From Planctomycetota bacterium (lineage in GTDB: Bacteria; Planctomycetota; Planctomycetia; Planctomycetales; Planctomycetaceae): a DNA stretch of 33,836 nucleotides. The stretch covers positions 1 to 33,836 of the forward strand of contig JAFMMM010000014.1 in the NCBI GenBank assembly GCA_017859815.1. The letters run 5' to 3'. The notes beneath the pieces are model-generated. The model had not been told where the DNA came from. It saw nothing but the letters and a program-made list of their open reading frames with translations, and did not search any database. A program made the position numbers and the translations under genes. Within the stretch, counting starts at the first letter, position 1. The number at the start of each line of letters is the position of its first letter. Positions 16,214 to 24,814 of the stretch are shown here, one piece after another.

Positions 16214-16621
16214 ATTCCTGAAAGCAAACAGGATGTTCCCGATTGGTTGCTCCAGTCCAGAAACTGGTGCCCGGCACCGCAGGAAATCCCCACCACCTCA
16301 CTGCTGTTGAGGCATAGTGCAGCTTTCGCCGCAGATTTCGTTTTGCTGATACCCGGCCCCACGAAATAACCTTGATGCCGGATACTGCCGGTCCTGCCGG
16401 ATTTCGATGGATTGCAACCAATAAATCCCTGCTCCTGCGATTTGCCACGTTGTTCAGCGAAGCCTGTGATTTGCAGATTCATCTGAACCAATATCTGGTC
16501 ATTCAGTTCCATCAACAGTGCTTCGATGCACAGTGATGTTGTTTTTCGTATCCTGCAGCGACAGCATTTTTCCAGCTCGCTCAACAGTCATCGACTCATC
16601 CACTGTGGAGTTAAAACCAAC
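16214..16621 (+). other. Intergenic stretch, nothing convincing seen
   Basis: This 408-base gap lies between tRNA-Leu and the LRR lipoprotein. It holds a short inverted repeat GGTGCC/GGCACC (16266-16278) and three close copies of TGCCGG near 16376-16400. Neither is followed by a T-run. An antisense frame crosses the tRNA and is not credible as a gene. The promoter of the lipoprotein presumably lies at the right end. Confidence 0.5.
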
Positions 16622-17728
16622 ATGAGACTTGTTCTTTTCCTCGCCCCACTGATGCTTGTTTTCGGCTGCTCGAAATCAGAAAACCCATCCGCTGTTTCGG
16701 CATCGCAGAACTCTACCCCTGCCGGACCGACCGCCGCAGAGCTGGATGCCATCAGTGCGATCGAAGCTGCACAGGCCAAAGTCAGCAAGACCCCCAATGG
16801 ATTCGCCACTTCCGTCGACTTTCGTGGTACAGAATTCACAGATGAACTACTGTCCAGTCTGGGATCACTGACTAAAGCAACAGCCGTCAATTTCGCAGAG
16901 ACTTCCCTGAATGATGAACAGCTGGAAAAACTGGTTCAGGCTGGCAGCAGCCTGAATAATTTTGACCTGCGCGGATGCGCGATCAGCGACAGTGGCCTGA
17001 AGACTCTGGCCAGTTTGACCAATGTGCGAGCCATTCGGCTGTCCGGAAAAAATGGTCAAACGACCGTCAGTGACGACGGTCTGGCACACTTGTCAGAATT
17101 GAAGTCCCTGAAACTCCTGGCTCTCGATGATTTGTGGATTGGAACCCCCGGGATTGCTCACCTGATTGATCTTGCGAGTCTGACCGAACTGTATCTTGCC
17201 GGAACCCTTATTGATGACGAATCTATTGCTCTGGTGGCAAAGCTGCCAAACCTTCAAAAACTGCGACTGGCCCGAACATCGGTTGGTGACACCGCTTTGG
17301 AAGCACTGACCGCCTGCGGAAATCTTCAGGAACTGGATCTCAGCGAAGATTCACTGCTGACCGATGTGGGAATGGCCTCGCTTGGCAGGATTACATCGCT
17401 GAAAAAACTGAATTTGTGGCGTGTACAGATTACCGATACGGGTGCACTGGCGCTCGCGCCTCTGTCCGGCCTCAACTGGCTTAACCTCGACAACACCAAG
17501 TTGTCGGATGAAGGACTTCCTGCTCTCGCTAACATGAATCAACTGACATTTCTGCATCTGGGCTCGACACAGATCACCGAACAGGGAGCTTCGGCTCTGT
17601 TTCATCTGAAGACACTGGCTGACCTGAAGATTACTCGAACCGCTATGGGCGCATCTGCTGATGCCCTTGCAAAGCTGACAGCTGAACTTCCAGACACTGC
17701 GATTCAAACTGAATATGAAGGTGAGTGA
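16622..17728 (+). CDS. Leucine-rich-repeat lipoprotein
   Basis: A lipoprotein signal (MRLVLFLAPLMLVFGC) puts the lipidated cysteine at residue 16, so the protein (368 aa) should be membrane-anchored and face the periplasm. After a low-complexity Ser/Ala linker, about ten leucine-rich repeats of 23-25 residues cover residues 75-345. They follow patterns such as LxxLxxLxLxxTxIxDxGL, for example NLQELDLSEDSLLTDVGMASL. This resembles the LRR proteins common in planctomycetes, probably used for protein binding. I chose the ATG at 16622 because the lipobox sits correctly behind it and GGAG lies 12 bases upstream. It is a single gene; the next gene is convergent. Confidence 0.88.
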   Translation: MRLVLFLAPLMLVFGCSKSENPSAVSASQNSTPAGPTAAELDAISAIEAAQAKVSKTPNGFATSVDFRGTEFTDELLSSLGSLTKATAVNFAETSLNDEQLEKLVQAGSSLNNFDLRGCAISDSGLKTLASLTNVRAIRLSGKNGQTTVSDDGLAHLSELKSLKLLALDDLWIGTPGIAHLIDLASLTELYLAGTLIDDESIALVAKLPNLQKLRLARTSVGDTALEALTACGNLQELDLSEDSLLTDVGMASLGRITSLKKLNLWRVQITDTGALALAPLSGLNWLNLDNTKLSDEGLPALANMNQLTFLHLGSTQITEQGASALFHLKTLADLKITRTAMGASADALAKLTAELPDTAIQTEYEGE

Positions 17729-18034
17729 GTGCTGCTGGACTTCGTTGACCCAAATCCGGTTCGGTGTTGAAAACCTGTGGCTTTCTGCTTTGGATTCATC
17801 GGGAGCCTTCAACACGATTGGCTATTCCTGCCAGATGTGGTGGACATACCAGGAAACTTCTCCGCCTGCTGTACCTTGGAAATCCGCCAAATTTACGGCA
17901 CTTTTCAACGCCTAAATAGAAGTCGTAAGCTGCTCAAATCAAAAGACTTACGGTGAGTAAAAGAGAACTTTTCAACAAATCTCTTCGCTTCTAAATACTG
18001 CTGTTTCTACAAGATTTTCATTTTAGTTTTGAAC
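17729..18034. other. Intergenic stretch between convergent genes
   Basis: This 306-base gap holds no credible gene. It turns AT-rich towards its right end. CGTAAG (17924-17929) and CTTACG (17947-17952) form a 6-base inverted repeat with no T-run, so it is at best a weak terminator for the lipoprotein gene. Otherwise I see nothing. Confidence 0.5.
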
Positions 18035-18072
18035 AAAAAAAAAGACCCCGAATCAGCAATTGATCCGGGGTC
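18035..18072 (-). terminator. Intrinsic terminator of the Gfo/Idh/MocA gene
   Basis: On the minus strand GACCCCG (18072-18066) pairs with CGGGGTC (18050-18044). Inside, after one mismatch, ATCA and TGAT pair as well, and nine T residues follow (18043-18035). It lies 31 bases after the stop of the oxidoreductase gene. Confidence 0.9.
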
Positions 18073-18102
18073 CCGTTTGTGTAATCGCAACCATTCAGGA
18101 AA

Positions 18103-19428
18103 TCAGGCAACTTCCCAGCCAGCACGATATTTCTTGTTCACCAAAGCAGCCGCTTCCGGAACATTCGTTGCCGTCAGATTTGCTGCATCCCAATCCAGAG
18201 CCTTTCCGGTTCGATAAGCCACGTTGCCCAACAGAACCGATTCGGTCAAAGCACCTGAATAGTCAAAATTGCAGGTGGTTGGTGAACCATCCTTACAGGC
18301 TTTGATCCACTCAGCGTGATGCCCGATGGAATCAGGAATCGTCTTTTCGGGGGCCTTGAAGTCTGAAAAACGATCTGCAGGAAACAACCGATATCTGCTG
18401 TAGTCAGCAAACATCATCCCATTGCTGCCGACAAACATGACTCCGTTCGCCGGAACTGGCTGATTGTTGATCTTCTTGGGGATCATGTTTCCATCATACC
18501 AGGTCAACTTCAGAGCGGGCATGTCTCCGCGAGCCGGGAAGTCGTACTTCACGGTTAGTCCCAGAGGACATGTTTCCGGATGCACATCAGGCCCGACGGC
18601 TTCGCAGCGTGTTGGATGTCGAAGCTTGAGTGCCCAGAAAGGGAGGTCCATGTAGTGGCATGCCATGTCACCCAGTGTTCCACCACCAAAGTCCCACCAA
18701 CGTCGCCAGTTGGCAGGATGGTAGGCTCCATTGGCATAGGGACGTTCAGGGGCCGGTCCGAGCCACAGGTCCCAATTCAGAGTTTCGGGAACCGGATCGG
18801 CTTTCGCTGGACGGTCACCACCTCCCCAGCCTTTACCAACCCAGACGTGCACTTCGGTGACATCACCGATTGCACCGGACTGAATGACCTCGACGACGCG
18901 ACGGTAGTTGTCACCGGCGTGAATTTGAGTACCGAGCTGGGTCGCTACGCCCATGCGAGCTGATTCTTCGGCCAGCAGGCGTGCTTCGAAAACCGTGTGA
19001 GTGAGCGGTTTTTCGCAGTAAACGTGCTTTCCGGCGCGAATCGCTCGAATGGCAGCCGGGGCGTGGTGGTGATCGGTTGTTCCAATCACAACCGCATCAA
19101 TTCGGTCGCCTTCCTTATCGATCATCTCTCGGTAGTCAGCGTAGGTTCGGGGCTCCAGATTCTTTTTTTCTGTCAGCATGGACTTGCAGCGAGCAAGGTA
19201 TGCTGAATCGATATCAACAATCGCCACGATGTCATCAGACATTACACCCTGAACGTCGGCAGCGGCTCGATTAGCAGTGCCGATACAGGCAATATTCAGG
19301 TTTTCCAGAGCGCTTCTGGAGGTCCTGGTGGCGGTAGAGGCGTGCAGGCCAGCGGAAAGTGCGGCTGCAGATCCAACGCCGGCAGTCTGAAGAAAACTTC
19401 GGCGACCGGTCTGAAACTGACTCGTCAT
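18103..19428 (-). CDS. Tat-exported Gfo/Idh/MocA family oxidoreductase
   Basis: The N-terminus has a twin-arginine signal (GRRSFLQTAGVGSAAALSAG at residues 8-27), so the folded protein is exported with its cofactor. The Rossmann domain starts at LNIACIGTANRA, and the family motif EKPLTH is in the HVYCEKPLTHTV segment. The C-terminal GFO/IDH/MocA domain includes the WGGGDRP, NWRRWWDFGGGTLGDMACHYMD and SIGHHAEWIKACKDG blocks typical of planctomycete paralogues. These bind NAD(P) and act on sugars or related alcohols; the exact substrate is unknown. The start at 19428 has AAAGG about ten bases upstream. A strong terminator follows the gene. It is divergent from the FAD-methyltransferase fusion, with 257 bases between. 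Confidence 0.92.
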   Translation of the reverse strand: MTSQFQTGRRSFLQTAGVGSAAALSAGLHASTATRTSRSALENLNIACIGTANRAAADVQGVMSDDIVAIVDIDSAYLARCKSMLTEKKNLEPRTYADYREMIDKEGDRIDAVVIGTTDHHHAPAAIRAIRAGKHVYCEKPLTHTVFEARLLAEESARMGVATQLGTQIHAGDNYRRVVEVIQSGAIGDVTEVHVWVGKGWGGGDRPAKADPVPETLNWDLWLGPAPERPYANGAYHPANWRRWWDFGGGTLGDMACHYMDLPFWALKLRHPTRCEAVGPDVHPETCPLGLTVKYDFPARGDMPALKLTWYDGNMIPKKINNQPVPANGVMFVGSNGMMFADYSRYRLFPADRFSDFKAPEKTIPDSIGHHAEWIKACKDGSPTTCNFDYSGALTESVLLGNVAYRTGKALDWDAANLTATNVPEAAALVNKKYRAGWEVA

Positions 19429-19685
19429 TGAGAGACCTTTCGGAACAGGTAGGAAACAGGGCAGGAACTATCCACGAGGATACTCGGAAAAGCCTGAAAA
19501 GGAAAACAGGAACTCCCGGAAACCGTCGGTCAGGCGATCCAATAAATGTCCCCAGGATGACAGTGAAGAGGCGAAATTTGCAGACGCATGACTTCGTTTT
19601 TTCTGCACGAGGCGATATTTAAGAGTGGCAGGCGTCTTCAAGGTTTCTCACGCTGCAATTGCCACTCCAGCAAAGTAGTCCTCGG

Positions 19686-21314
19686 ATGCACTCAGCAGTT
19701 CAAACGGAATCACTCATTGTTGGCGGGGGACTTGCCGGAACAGTTTTGGCATGGTGCTGTTTCCAGCGAGGTGAGCGAGTGACTTTGCTGTATTCTTCAA
19801 AGCGAGCAGCGGCGTCCAGTGTTGCAGCAGGACTGATGATGCCCATCAGTGGTCGCTGGATGAAATTGGATCCGGATTACCCGAAGCTTCTGGAAGTGGC
19901 CCAACAGTTCTACGGGGATGTCCAGGAAACTCTGGGATCTGTTCTTTTTGAACGTATTGAGATCCAGCGAAAGTTTTACGACGAATCAGAGCGGGCACTG
20001 TTTGAGACTGAGCGGTATCGGAAGCTGCGGGAGTTGGTTGAGGTCTTACCTGATGGCAGCGGTTTTCTGATGCCTGGTGCTCGGCTGAATGTCCCGCGAT
20101 TTCTTTCTGCCAGCAGGCGCTGGTTCTCTGAATCCGGGTGTGTGATCGAAGCAACGCTGTCCGCGGAGACTCCAATTGAATTTGCACCGGAGGAAGTCCG
20201 GATACCGTCTTTGGGGCTGACATCACGTCGAGTGTTCTTTTGCACGGGGGCCCATGATTCTCTGCAGGACCTGTTTCCGGGAGTACCGAACCATCCTGTA
20301 CACGGAGAAATCCTGCGGATTCGTCTGCCGGAAAAGCTGGAATGTGATACGAGCGTCTGCAGACACTGGGTGACGCCAATTCATTCCGGCGAAAAGGAAA
20401 CTCCTGTCTTCGATTACCTTGTCGGCGCCACATTTGACCGTGAACATCCCGGGCAGGGGCCCACGCGGGAAGGAAGTCTGCTGCTGCTGCGGTCCGCAGC
20501 GGATCTTTTGCAGTTATCACTCGGTTCCGATCATGTCATGGAACATCAATGGGGAATACGTGCGGCGATGAAAAATCGTCGAGTTCTGATTCAACGTCAC
20601 CGGAAGTATCCTCAGGCAGCTGCCCTGAATGGGCTTGGATCGCGAGGTTCACTGCTTGCACCGACCGCAGCCAGGGATATGCTCAATATTATGGATCAAC
20701 AGCCTCAGCAGGAAAAAGCGGCACCGGCAGCAGGAACTGTCAATCTGACAGCGATGGCTCATACAGCCGTCCGTCGGCGGTATCGCTCGGGTGACTGGTT
20801 GCTCGATGCAACTGCCGGAAACGGGCACGATACATTATTCCTCGCTGGACTTGGTGAACCGTCTCGGGTCATCGCTGTGGACATTCAGCAGACGGCGATC
20901 CGGCAAACGCAACAACGTCTGGCTGATTCCGGGCTGCAGGGGGTCACTCTGTATCACGCCGAACACGCCATGGCTCTGGGCACGATCCTTGATGAGGGAT
21001 TGGTCAGGGATGTGGGTGCAGTGATGTTCAATCTTGGATATCTTCCGCGCAGCGACCACCAGCTGATCACGCGGGCTGAAACAACAATCCCTGCACTCAG
21101 GCATGCAATCGATTTACTGCGACCAGGTGGTGTGTTGACGGTCCTCGCATATCGCGGGCACTCCGGAGGTTCTGAAGAGGCCGAGTCTGTCGATCAATTC
21201 TTTTCAGAAACTCAGGCTGGACAGGTTTCGGTAATACCCGGGAACACAGACGACAGCAGTTCACCGGTGTTATTTCTCTTTCAGAAGTCAACTTCAGTGA
21301 ATTCTGACGCTTAA
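19686..21314 (+). CDS. MnmC1-like FAD oxidoreductase fused to MnmM/YtqB-type methyltransferase
   Basis: The 542-aa protein has two domains. Residues 1-340 are a DAO-type FAD oxidoreductase: dinucleotide motif VGGGLAG (12-18), SSVAAGLMMPISGR, VGATFD near 246-251 and the closing GLGSRGSLLAP (316-326). That last segment mirrors the LGSRG..AP end of the E. coli MnmC oxidase domain. Residues about 350-542 are a class I methyltransferase of the YtqB (MnmM) family: DATAGNGHDT (374-383), NLGYLP (449-454) and YRGHSGG (489-495). Together they would turn cmnm5U34 into nm5U34 and then methylate it to mnm5U34 in tRNA. The domain order is opposite to E. coli MnmC. I used the ATG at 19686; a TTG nine codons upstream is possible. 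The specific substrate is inferred. Confidence 0.82.
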   Translation: MHSAVQTESLIVGGGLAGTVLAWCCFQRGERVTLLYSSKRAAASSVAAGLMMPISGRWMKLDPDYPKLLEVAQQFYGDVQETLGSVLFERIEIQRKFYDESERALFETERYRKLRELVEVLPDGSGFLMPGARLNVPRFLSASRRWFSESGCVIEATLSAETPIEFAPEEVRIPSLGLTSRRVFFCTGAHDSLQDLFPGVPNHPVHGEILRIRLPEKLECDTSVCRHWVTPIHSGEKETPVFDYLVGATFDREHPGQGPTREGSLLLLRSAADLLQLSLGSDHVMEHQWGIRAAMKNRRVLIQRHRKYPQAAALNGLGSRGSLLAPTAARDMLNIMDQQPQQEKAAPAAGTVNLTAMAHTAVRRRYRSGDWLLDATAGNGHDTLFLAGLGEPSRVIAVDIQQTAIRQTQQRLADSGLQGVTLYHAEHAMALGTILDEGLVRDVGAVMFNLGYLPRSDHQLITRAETTIPALRHAIDLLRPGGVLTVLAYRGHSGGSEEAESVDQFFSETQAGQVSVIPGNTDDSSSPVLFLFQKSTSVNSDA

Positions 21315-21387
21315 TAACCGATGATCCACGACGATCGCGGACCTTGATTCGACAACAGGCTCAGACCAGCATTGGAATGCTCATCAA

Positions 21388-22368
21388 ATGAGAGAATTGG
21401 CGGCATTTTCAGAACAAACAAAAGCGGAGCAGCTGGCTTCCTTTCTGTTATTCCATGATTTGGAAACACAGCTGGAGGAAGAGGAGAATCAATGGACTGT
21501 CTGGATTCTCAACGACGACCACCGCGATCAGGCGAACCAACTGCTTCAACAGTTTCAGGAGGGAGCCGATCCGGCTCTGATCAGACAGGCGGAAGAGCAT
21601 GTCGAAAAAGTTCGTAAAGAACAGCTGGAAGATCAGATCAAGCGGCGACGAAGTGCGGCTGCTGCAGCACGCATGCGACAACGTTGGGATGGAGTCTGGT
21701 ATCGCAGTTTTCCGGTCACTGTTGTACTGATTTCCATCAGTTTTGCTGTGGCGTTGTTGACCAGCAACTTTCGTGCTGAAGAAAACAGGGGCAGCTTGTT
21801 CCCCAGACTCTGCAACAAACAGGATTCGGAGCTGCTGCAGGGGTTATTCCTCGATGTGCCGTTAACCACTGCAGAGCGCCTGCAAATGTTGTTAACGGGT
21901 GAGCGGCCATCTTTGTATCAGATTGTCCAAAGCGGACAGGTTTGGCGGTTCGTAACACCGATATTCCTGCACTTTGATTTTCTGCACATCCTGTTCAACA
22001 TGTACTGGATGTGGGGACTTGCCCGAGGCATCGAATACCTGCGGGGCAGTTTTCGCTTTGCCGGTCTGGTGCTGGTGATTGCCGTGGTATCGAACGTGGC
22101 CCAGTGGTACTGGGCGGGGCCGAACTTTGGAGGAATGTCCGGGGTGGTCTTCGGTTTGATTGGCTATGCGTGGATGAAGGGGCGGTATGAGCCTCACCAG
22201 GGAATTGGAATGCGGCAGGAACAAATCGTTTACTGCATGTTCTTTCTGTTTCTTGGGATGGGAGGTTTATTTGGTCCGGTGGCGAATGTGTGCCACGTCG
22301 CCGGCCTGTTGACGGGGATTGTGGTAAGCAGGGTGAACGCAGTCCGAGAGATCATCAGTGGTCGGTAA
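21388..22368 (+). CDS. Rhomboid family intramembrane serine protease
   Basis: This 326-aa protein has an N-terminal cytoplasmic domain like that of GlpG (residues 1-60), a charged helix, and then about six membrane helices. The catalytic serine is S251 in GGMSGVVFGLIGY and the catalytic histidine is H303 in NVCHVAGLLTG. The HFDFLHILFNMYWMWGL stretch (195-211) is the conserved helix-2 region with its His and Asn. It should cleave membrane-protein substrates within or near the bilayer; the substrates are unknown. It follows the tRNA-modification fusion after 73 bases and precedes an HD protein after 27, so it may be in an operon with them. The name glpG fits the domain plan but orthology is not shown. 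Confidence 0.9.
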   Translation: MRELAAFSEQTKAEQLASFLLFHDLETQLEEEENQWTVWILNDDHRDQANQLLQQFQEGADPALIRQAEEHVEKVRKEQLEDQIKRRRSAAAAARMRQRWDGVWYRSFPVTVVLISISFAVALLTSNFRAEENRGSLFPRLCNKQDSELLQGLFLDVPLTTAERLQMLLTGERPSLYQIVQSGQVWRFVTPIFLHFDFLHILFNMYWMWGLARGIEYLRGSFRFAGLVLVIAVVSNVAQWYWAGPNFGGMSGVVFGLIGYAWMKGRYEPHQGIGMRQEQIVYCMFFLFLGMGGLFGPVANVCHVAGLLTGIVVSRVNAVREIISGR

Positions 22369-22395
22369 ATAAATACAGACGGGGGATCGTTGATC

Positions 22396-22965
22396 ATGGG
22401 TCGGGAGCAGAATCTCCAGCTGTTGTTCGAGTACGTCAGTAATGACGGTCTCAGACGCCATATGTATGCGGTTGAGGCTGCCGTCGCCGCCTACGCAAAG
22501 AAATTTGGAGAAGACGTGGAAAAGTGGGCGACCGCCGGACTCCTTCACGATTTCGACTACGAGCGTTGGCCTGATCCTCCGGATCACCCGTTGCAGGGAT
22601 CAAAAATTCTTAGCGAACGGGGCTATGCCGACGAAGTGATTTACGCCATTTTGTCTCATGCTGACTATCTGGCGGATCAGTATCCGCGAGTATCGTTGCT
22701 GGACAAAACTCTTTACGCTTGCGACGAGTTATGCGGATTTTTAGTGGCGTGTGCTCTGATGCGGCCGGGTCGTTTGGAAGGCATGAAAGCATCCAGCGTC
22801 AGAAAGAAAATGAAGCAGGCATCATTTGCCGCCGCAGTCAACCGCAACGATATCATTCAGGGTGCAGCCGACCTCGGTGTTGATTTGAATGAGCACATCA
22901 CATTCTGCATTTCAGCATTACAGCCTCTGGCAGCAGAGCTCAATTTGCTTCCGGAAGAAGCGTGA
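22396..22965 (+). CDS. HD domain protein (predicted phosphohydrolase)
   Basis: The 189-aa product is a compact HD-domain protein. The pattern is H22 in RRHMYAVEAAV, the HD pair at residues 51-52 in GLLHDFDYERWP, a histidine in HPLQGSKIL and AILSHADYL, then DKTLYACDELCGF. This matches the small HDIG-type hydrolases often annotated as HD superfamily phosphohydrolase. The natural substrate (a nucleotide or other phosphoester) is unknown. I used the ATG at 22396 rather than the TTG two codons upstream. It starts 27 bases after the rhomboid gene and ends 27 bases before the glycosyltransferase, which suggests one transcript. Confidence 0.88.
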   Translation: MGREQNLQLLFEYVSNDGLRRHMYAVEAAVAAYAKKFGEDVEKWATAGLLHDFDYERWPDPPDHPLQGSKILSERGYADEVIYAILSHADYLADQYPRVSLLDKTLYACDELCGFLVACALMRPGRLEGMKASSVRKKMKQASFAAAVNRNDIIQGAADLGVDLNEHITFCISALQPLAAELNLLPEEA

Positions 22966-22992
22966 ACAGCAGTCCTGCGGGAGACATCACAA

Positions 22993-24210
22993 GTGAAGCG
23001 GCTGCGAGTGATGTTTGCGATCGGCGCGATGTACGGTGGAGGTTCCGAGCGGCAGATTGTGCATTTGCTGCGGCACCTTGATCGGAAACGGTTTGAACCG
23101 CAGCTTTACCTGGTAGACCGAACCGGGCCTTTGCTGGACCAAATACCCGAAGACGTTCGAATTCATGCGTTTTCTGAGAGGGCTGGTAAAGCGTCCATCT
23201 ATTTTCCTGGCAGAAACTACAGGCGCAGGATCAGCGACTATGCCCGCTGTCTTGTACAGACATCGAGTGATATCAGCTATGACCGAACGTTTCTGATGAC
23301 GCTGACTGCCGCTGCCGGAGCGGCCCGCGCAGGTCTTCCTGCAGTCTCGACAATCGTGACCGACCCGGAACGGGGGTTTGCTCCCGTCGCAGGGCGATTT
23401 CAAAGTATGAAACGACGCCGGCTGTCGGCTCTTTACAACAGAACGGCTCAGACTCTTGCTGTCTCGGAAGGTGCGAAACAGGCCGCAATCCGTTTCTATG
23501 GAATCCGTGAAGAGCAGATTCTCACTCATCGAAACGGGGTGGATACTGCGGCGATTGAACAGCAGCAACACCAGGCAGTGAATGACGATTGGTGGAATGC
23601 TCCGCTGAAACCCGGGAAAAATCGCCTGTTGCGTATCGCAGCAGCTGGTCGCCTCCACCATGACAAGGGTTTTCATCTGCTGATCGAAGCTGCCAGCCGG
23701 ATACAACGGCAGGACGAACAATTGGATTTGCGACTCGCTGTCCTGGGTGAGGGCGACCATCGTTCAACTCTGCAAAAACAGATCGATGACGCGGGCATGT
23801 CTGACCGACTGCGGCTGCCAGGATTTCAGGTCAACCCGATCGCCTGGTATCATTCCGCAGATGTGTTTGTACTCCCTTCCCTTGTCGAAGGAATGCCCAA
23901 TGTGCTGTTGGAAGCGATGGCCTGCGGTACTCCGGTGATCGCTGCAGATTGTCAGTCCGGTCCTCGGGAGATTCTGGCCGGCGGTCAATTGGGACAACTG
24001 ATTCCCGCAGGCAGTGCAGCGGCGTTGAAGACGGCGTTACAGCAGGCAGATGAGGAACGGGTTGCTGCTGTGGCGACAGCGCACACTGCTCGATCCGTGA
24101 TTCACAAGGAATGGTCGGTCCGGAGGTCGGTCGCTGAGTTGGAGGATATTCTGCAGCGTGCGGCAGCAAACCATGGACGAACCGGAAAAACCAGTGAGTC
24201 ATGGCGGTGA
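22993..24210 (+). CDS. Family 4 glycosyltransferase
   Basis: The protein (405 aa) has the GT-B fold of group 1 (GT4) glycosyltransferases. The N-terminal glycine-rich loop GAMYGGGSERQIVHLLRHL binds the acceptor side. The C-terminal donor site has AAAGRLHHDKGFHLLIEA and the EX7E motif in PSLVEGMPNVLLEAMACGTPVI, which contacts the sugar nucleotide. It is a retaining transferase, probably building a surface glycan or glycolipid on the inner face of the membrane; donor and acceptor are unknown. The start is a GTG at 22993, since the conserved first strand follows at once and no ATG precedes it. It follows the HD gene after 27 bases. Confidence 0.9.
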   Translation: MKRLRVMFAIGAMYGGGSERQIVHLLRHLDRKRFEPQLYLVDRTGPLLDQIPEDVRIHAFSERAGKASIYFPGRNYRRRISDYARCLVQTSSDISYDRTFLMTLTAAAGAARAGLPAVSTIVTDPERGFAPVAGRFQSMKRRRLSALYNRTAQTLAVSEGAKQAAIRFYGIREEQILTHRNGVDTAAIEQQQHQAVNDDWWNAPLKPGKNRLLRIAAAGRLHHDKGFHLLIEAASRIQRQDEQLDLRLAVLGEGDHRSTLQKQIDDAGMSDRLRLPGFQVNPIAWYHSADVFVLPSLVEGMPNVLLEAMACGTPVIAADCQSGPREILAGGQLGQLIPAGSAAALKTALQQADEERVAAVATAHTARSVIHKEWSVRRSVAELEDILQRAAANHGRTGKTSESWR

Positions 24211-24296
24211 TAGCGGGAAAAGTGCTGTCGAATGCGATACGATCAGCAGGACGATGCTTTTGACAGGGTGCGCACAGGGAAACGAGGCTTAATGCA

Positions 24297-24776
24297 ATGA
24301 TTATTCGCAAGGAATACAAGTTCTACGCTGCGCACCGAAACGAAACTCTGCAGGATAAATGCAGCAACCTGCACGGACACCGCTACGGGTTACTGTGTCA
24401 CTTTGAAGTAGAGCGTCACGCCGACGAAATCAGCACGCTGTTCGGCGAGTTCGATGCAAAGATCGAGCCGTGGCTGAAGAATAATTATGACCATGGCATG
24501 TTGATCAACGCTCACGATCCGCTGTATCAAACACTTCTGGACCATTGTCGCAGAACAGGTGAAACCTTCCGTCTGAAAGTGTTCGACGGTCCCACATGTG
24601 TGGAAAACCTCGCGTGGACGATGTTCACTGAGATCACGGAAATGGGGTTCCGTTTGTCCCACATCGAAGTTCAGGAAACGGACACATCCGTTGTGACTTA
24701 TTCGCGTGAAGACTGGATACGTGAGAATCGGTTCTTCGCAAAAACGGGCACAGCAGACGTCAACGGCGAACACTGA
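24297..24776 (+). CDS. queD: 6-carboxytetrahydropterin synthase QueD / PTPS family
   Basis: This 159-aa enzyme belongs to the 6-pyruvoyl-tetrahydropterin synthase family. The CxxxHGH signature (C22 with H26 and H28), usual for QueD, is complete, and H13 in YAAHRNE gives the third zinc ligand. The DHGMLIN segment (D65, H66) and PTCVENLAW, with a late glutamate in EVQETDTSVVTY, complete the active site. QueD makes 6-carboxy-tetrahydropterin for queuosine and other deazapurines. No queC, queE or folE is in view, so the pathway context is not local. It follows the glycosyltransferase after 86 bases. A PTPS with another pterin role remains possible. Confidence 0.88.
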   Translation: MIIRKEYKFYAAHRNETLQDKCSNLHGHRYGLLCHFEVERHADEISTLFGEFDAKIEPWLKNNYDHGMLINAHDPLYQTLLDHCRRTGETFRLKVFDGPTCVENLAWTMFTEITEMGFRLSHIEVQETDTSVVTYSREDWIRENRFFAKTGTADVNGEH

Positions 24777-24814
24777 ATGCGGTGAACTGTCAGAAGATTT
24801 GACAACACCTCTGA

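Noticed and set aside
16376-16400. Three close TGCCGG copies
   Set aside because: They are too short and irregular to be a repeat array; no CRISPR-like spacing.
16060-16584. Antisense frame of 174 codons across tRNA-Leu
   Set aside because: It covers the whole tRNA, is Cys/Ser/Arg rich and shows no family likeness.
17715-17915. Short plus frame after the LRR gene
   Set aside because: It begins inside the LRR gene, is Trp/Cys-rich and has no ribosome site.
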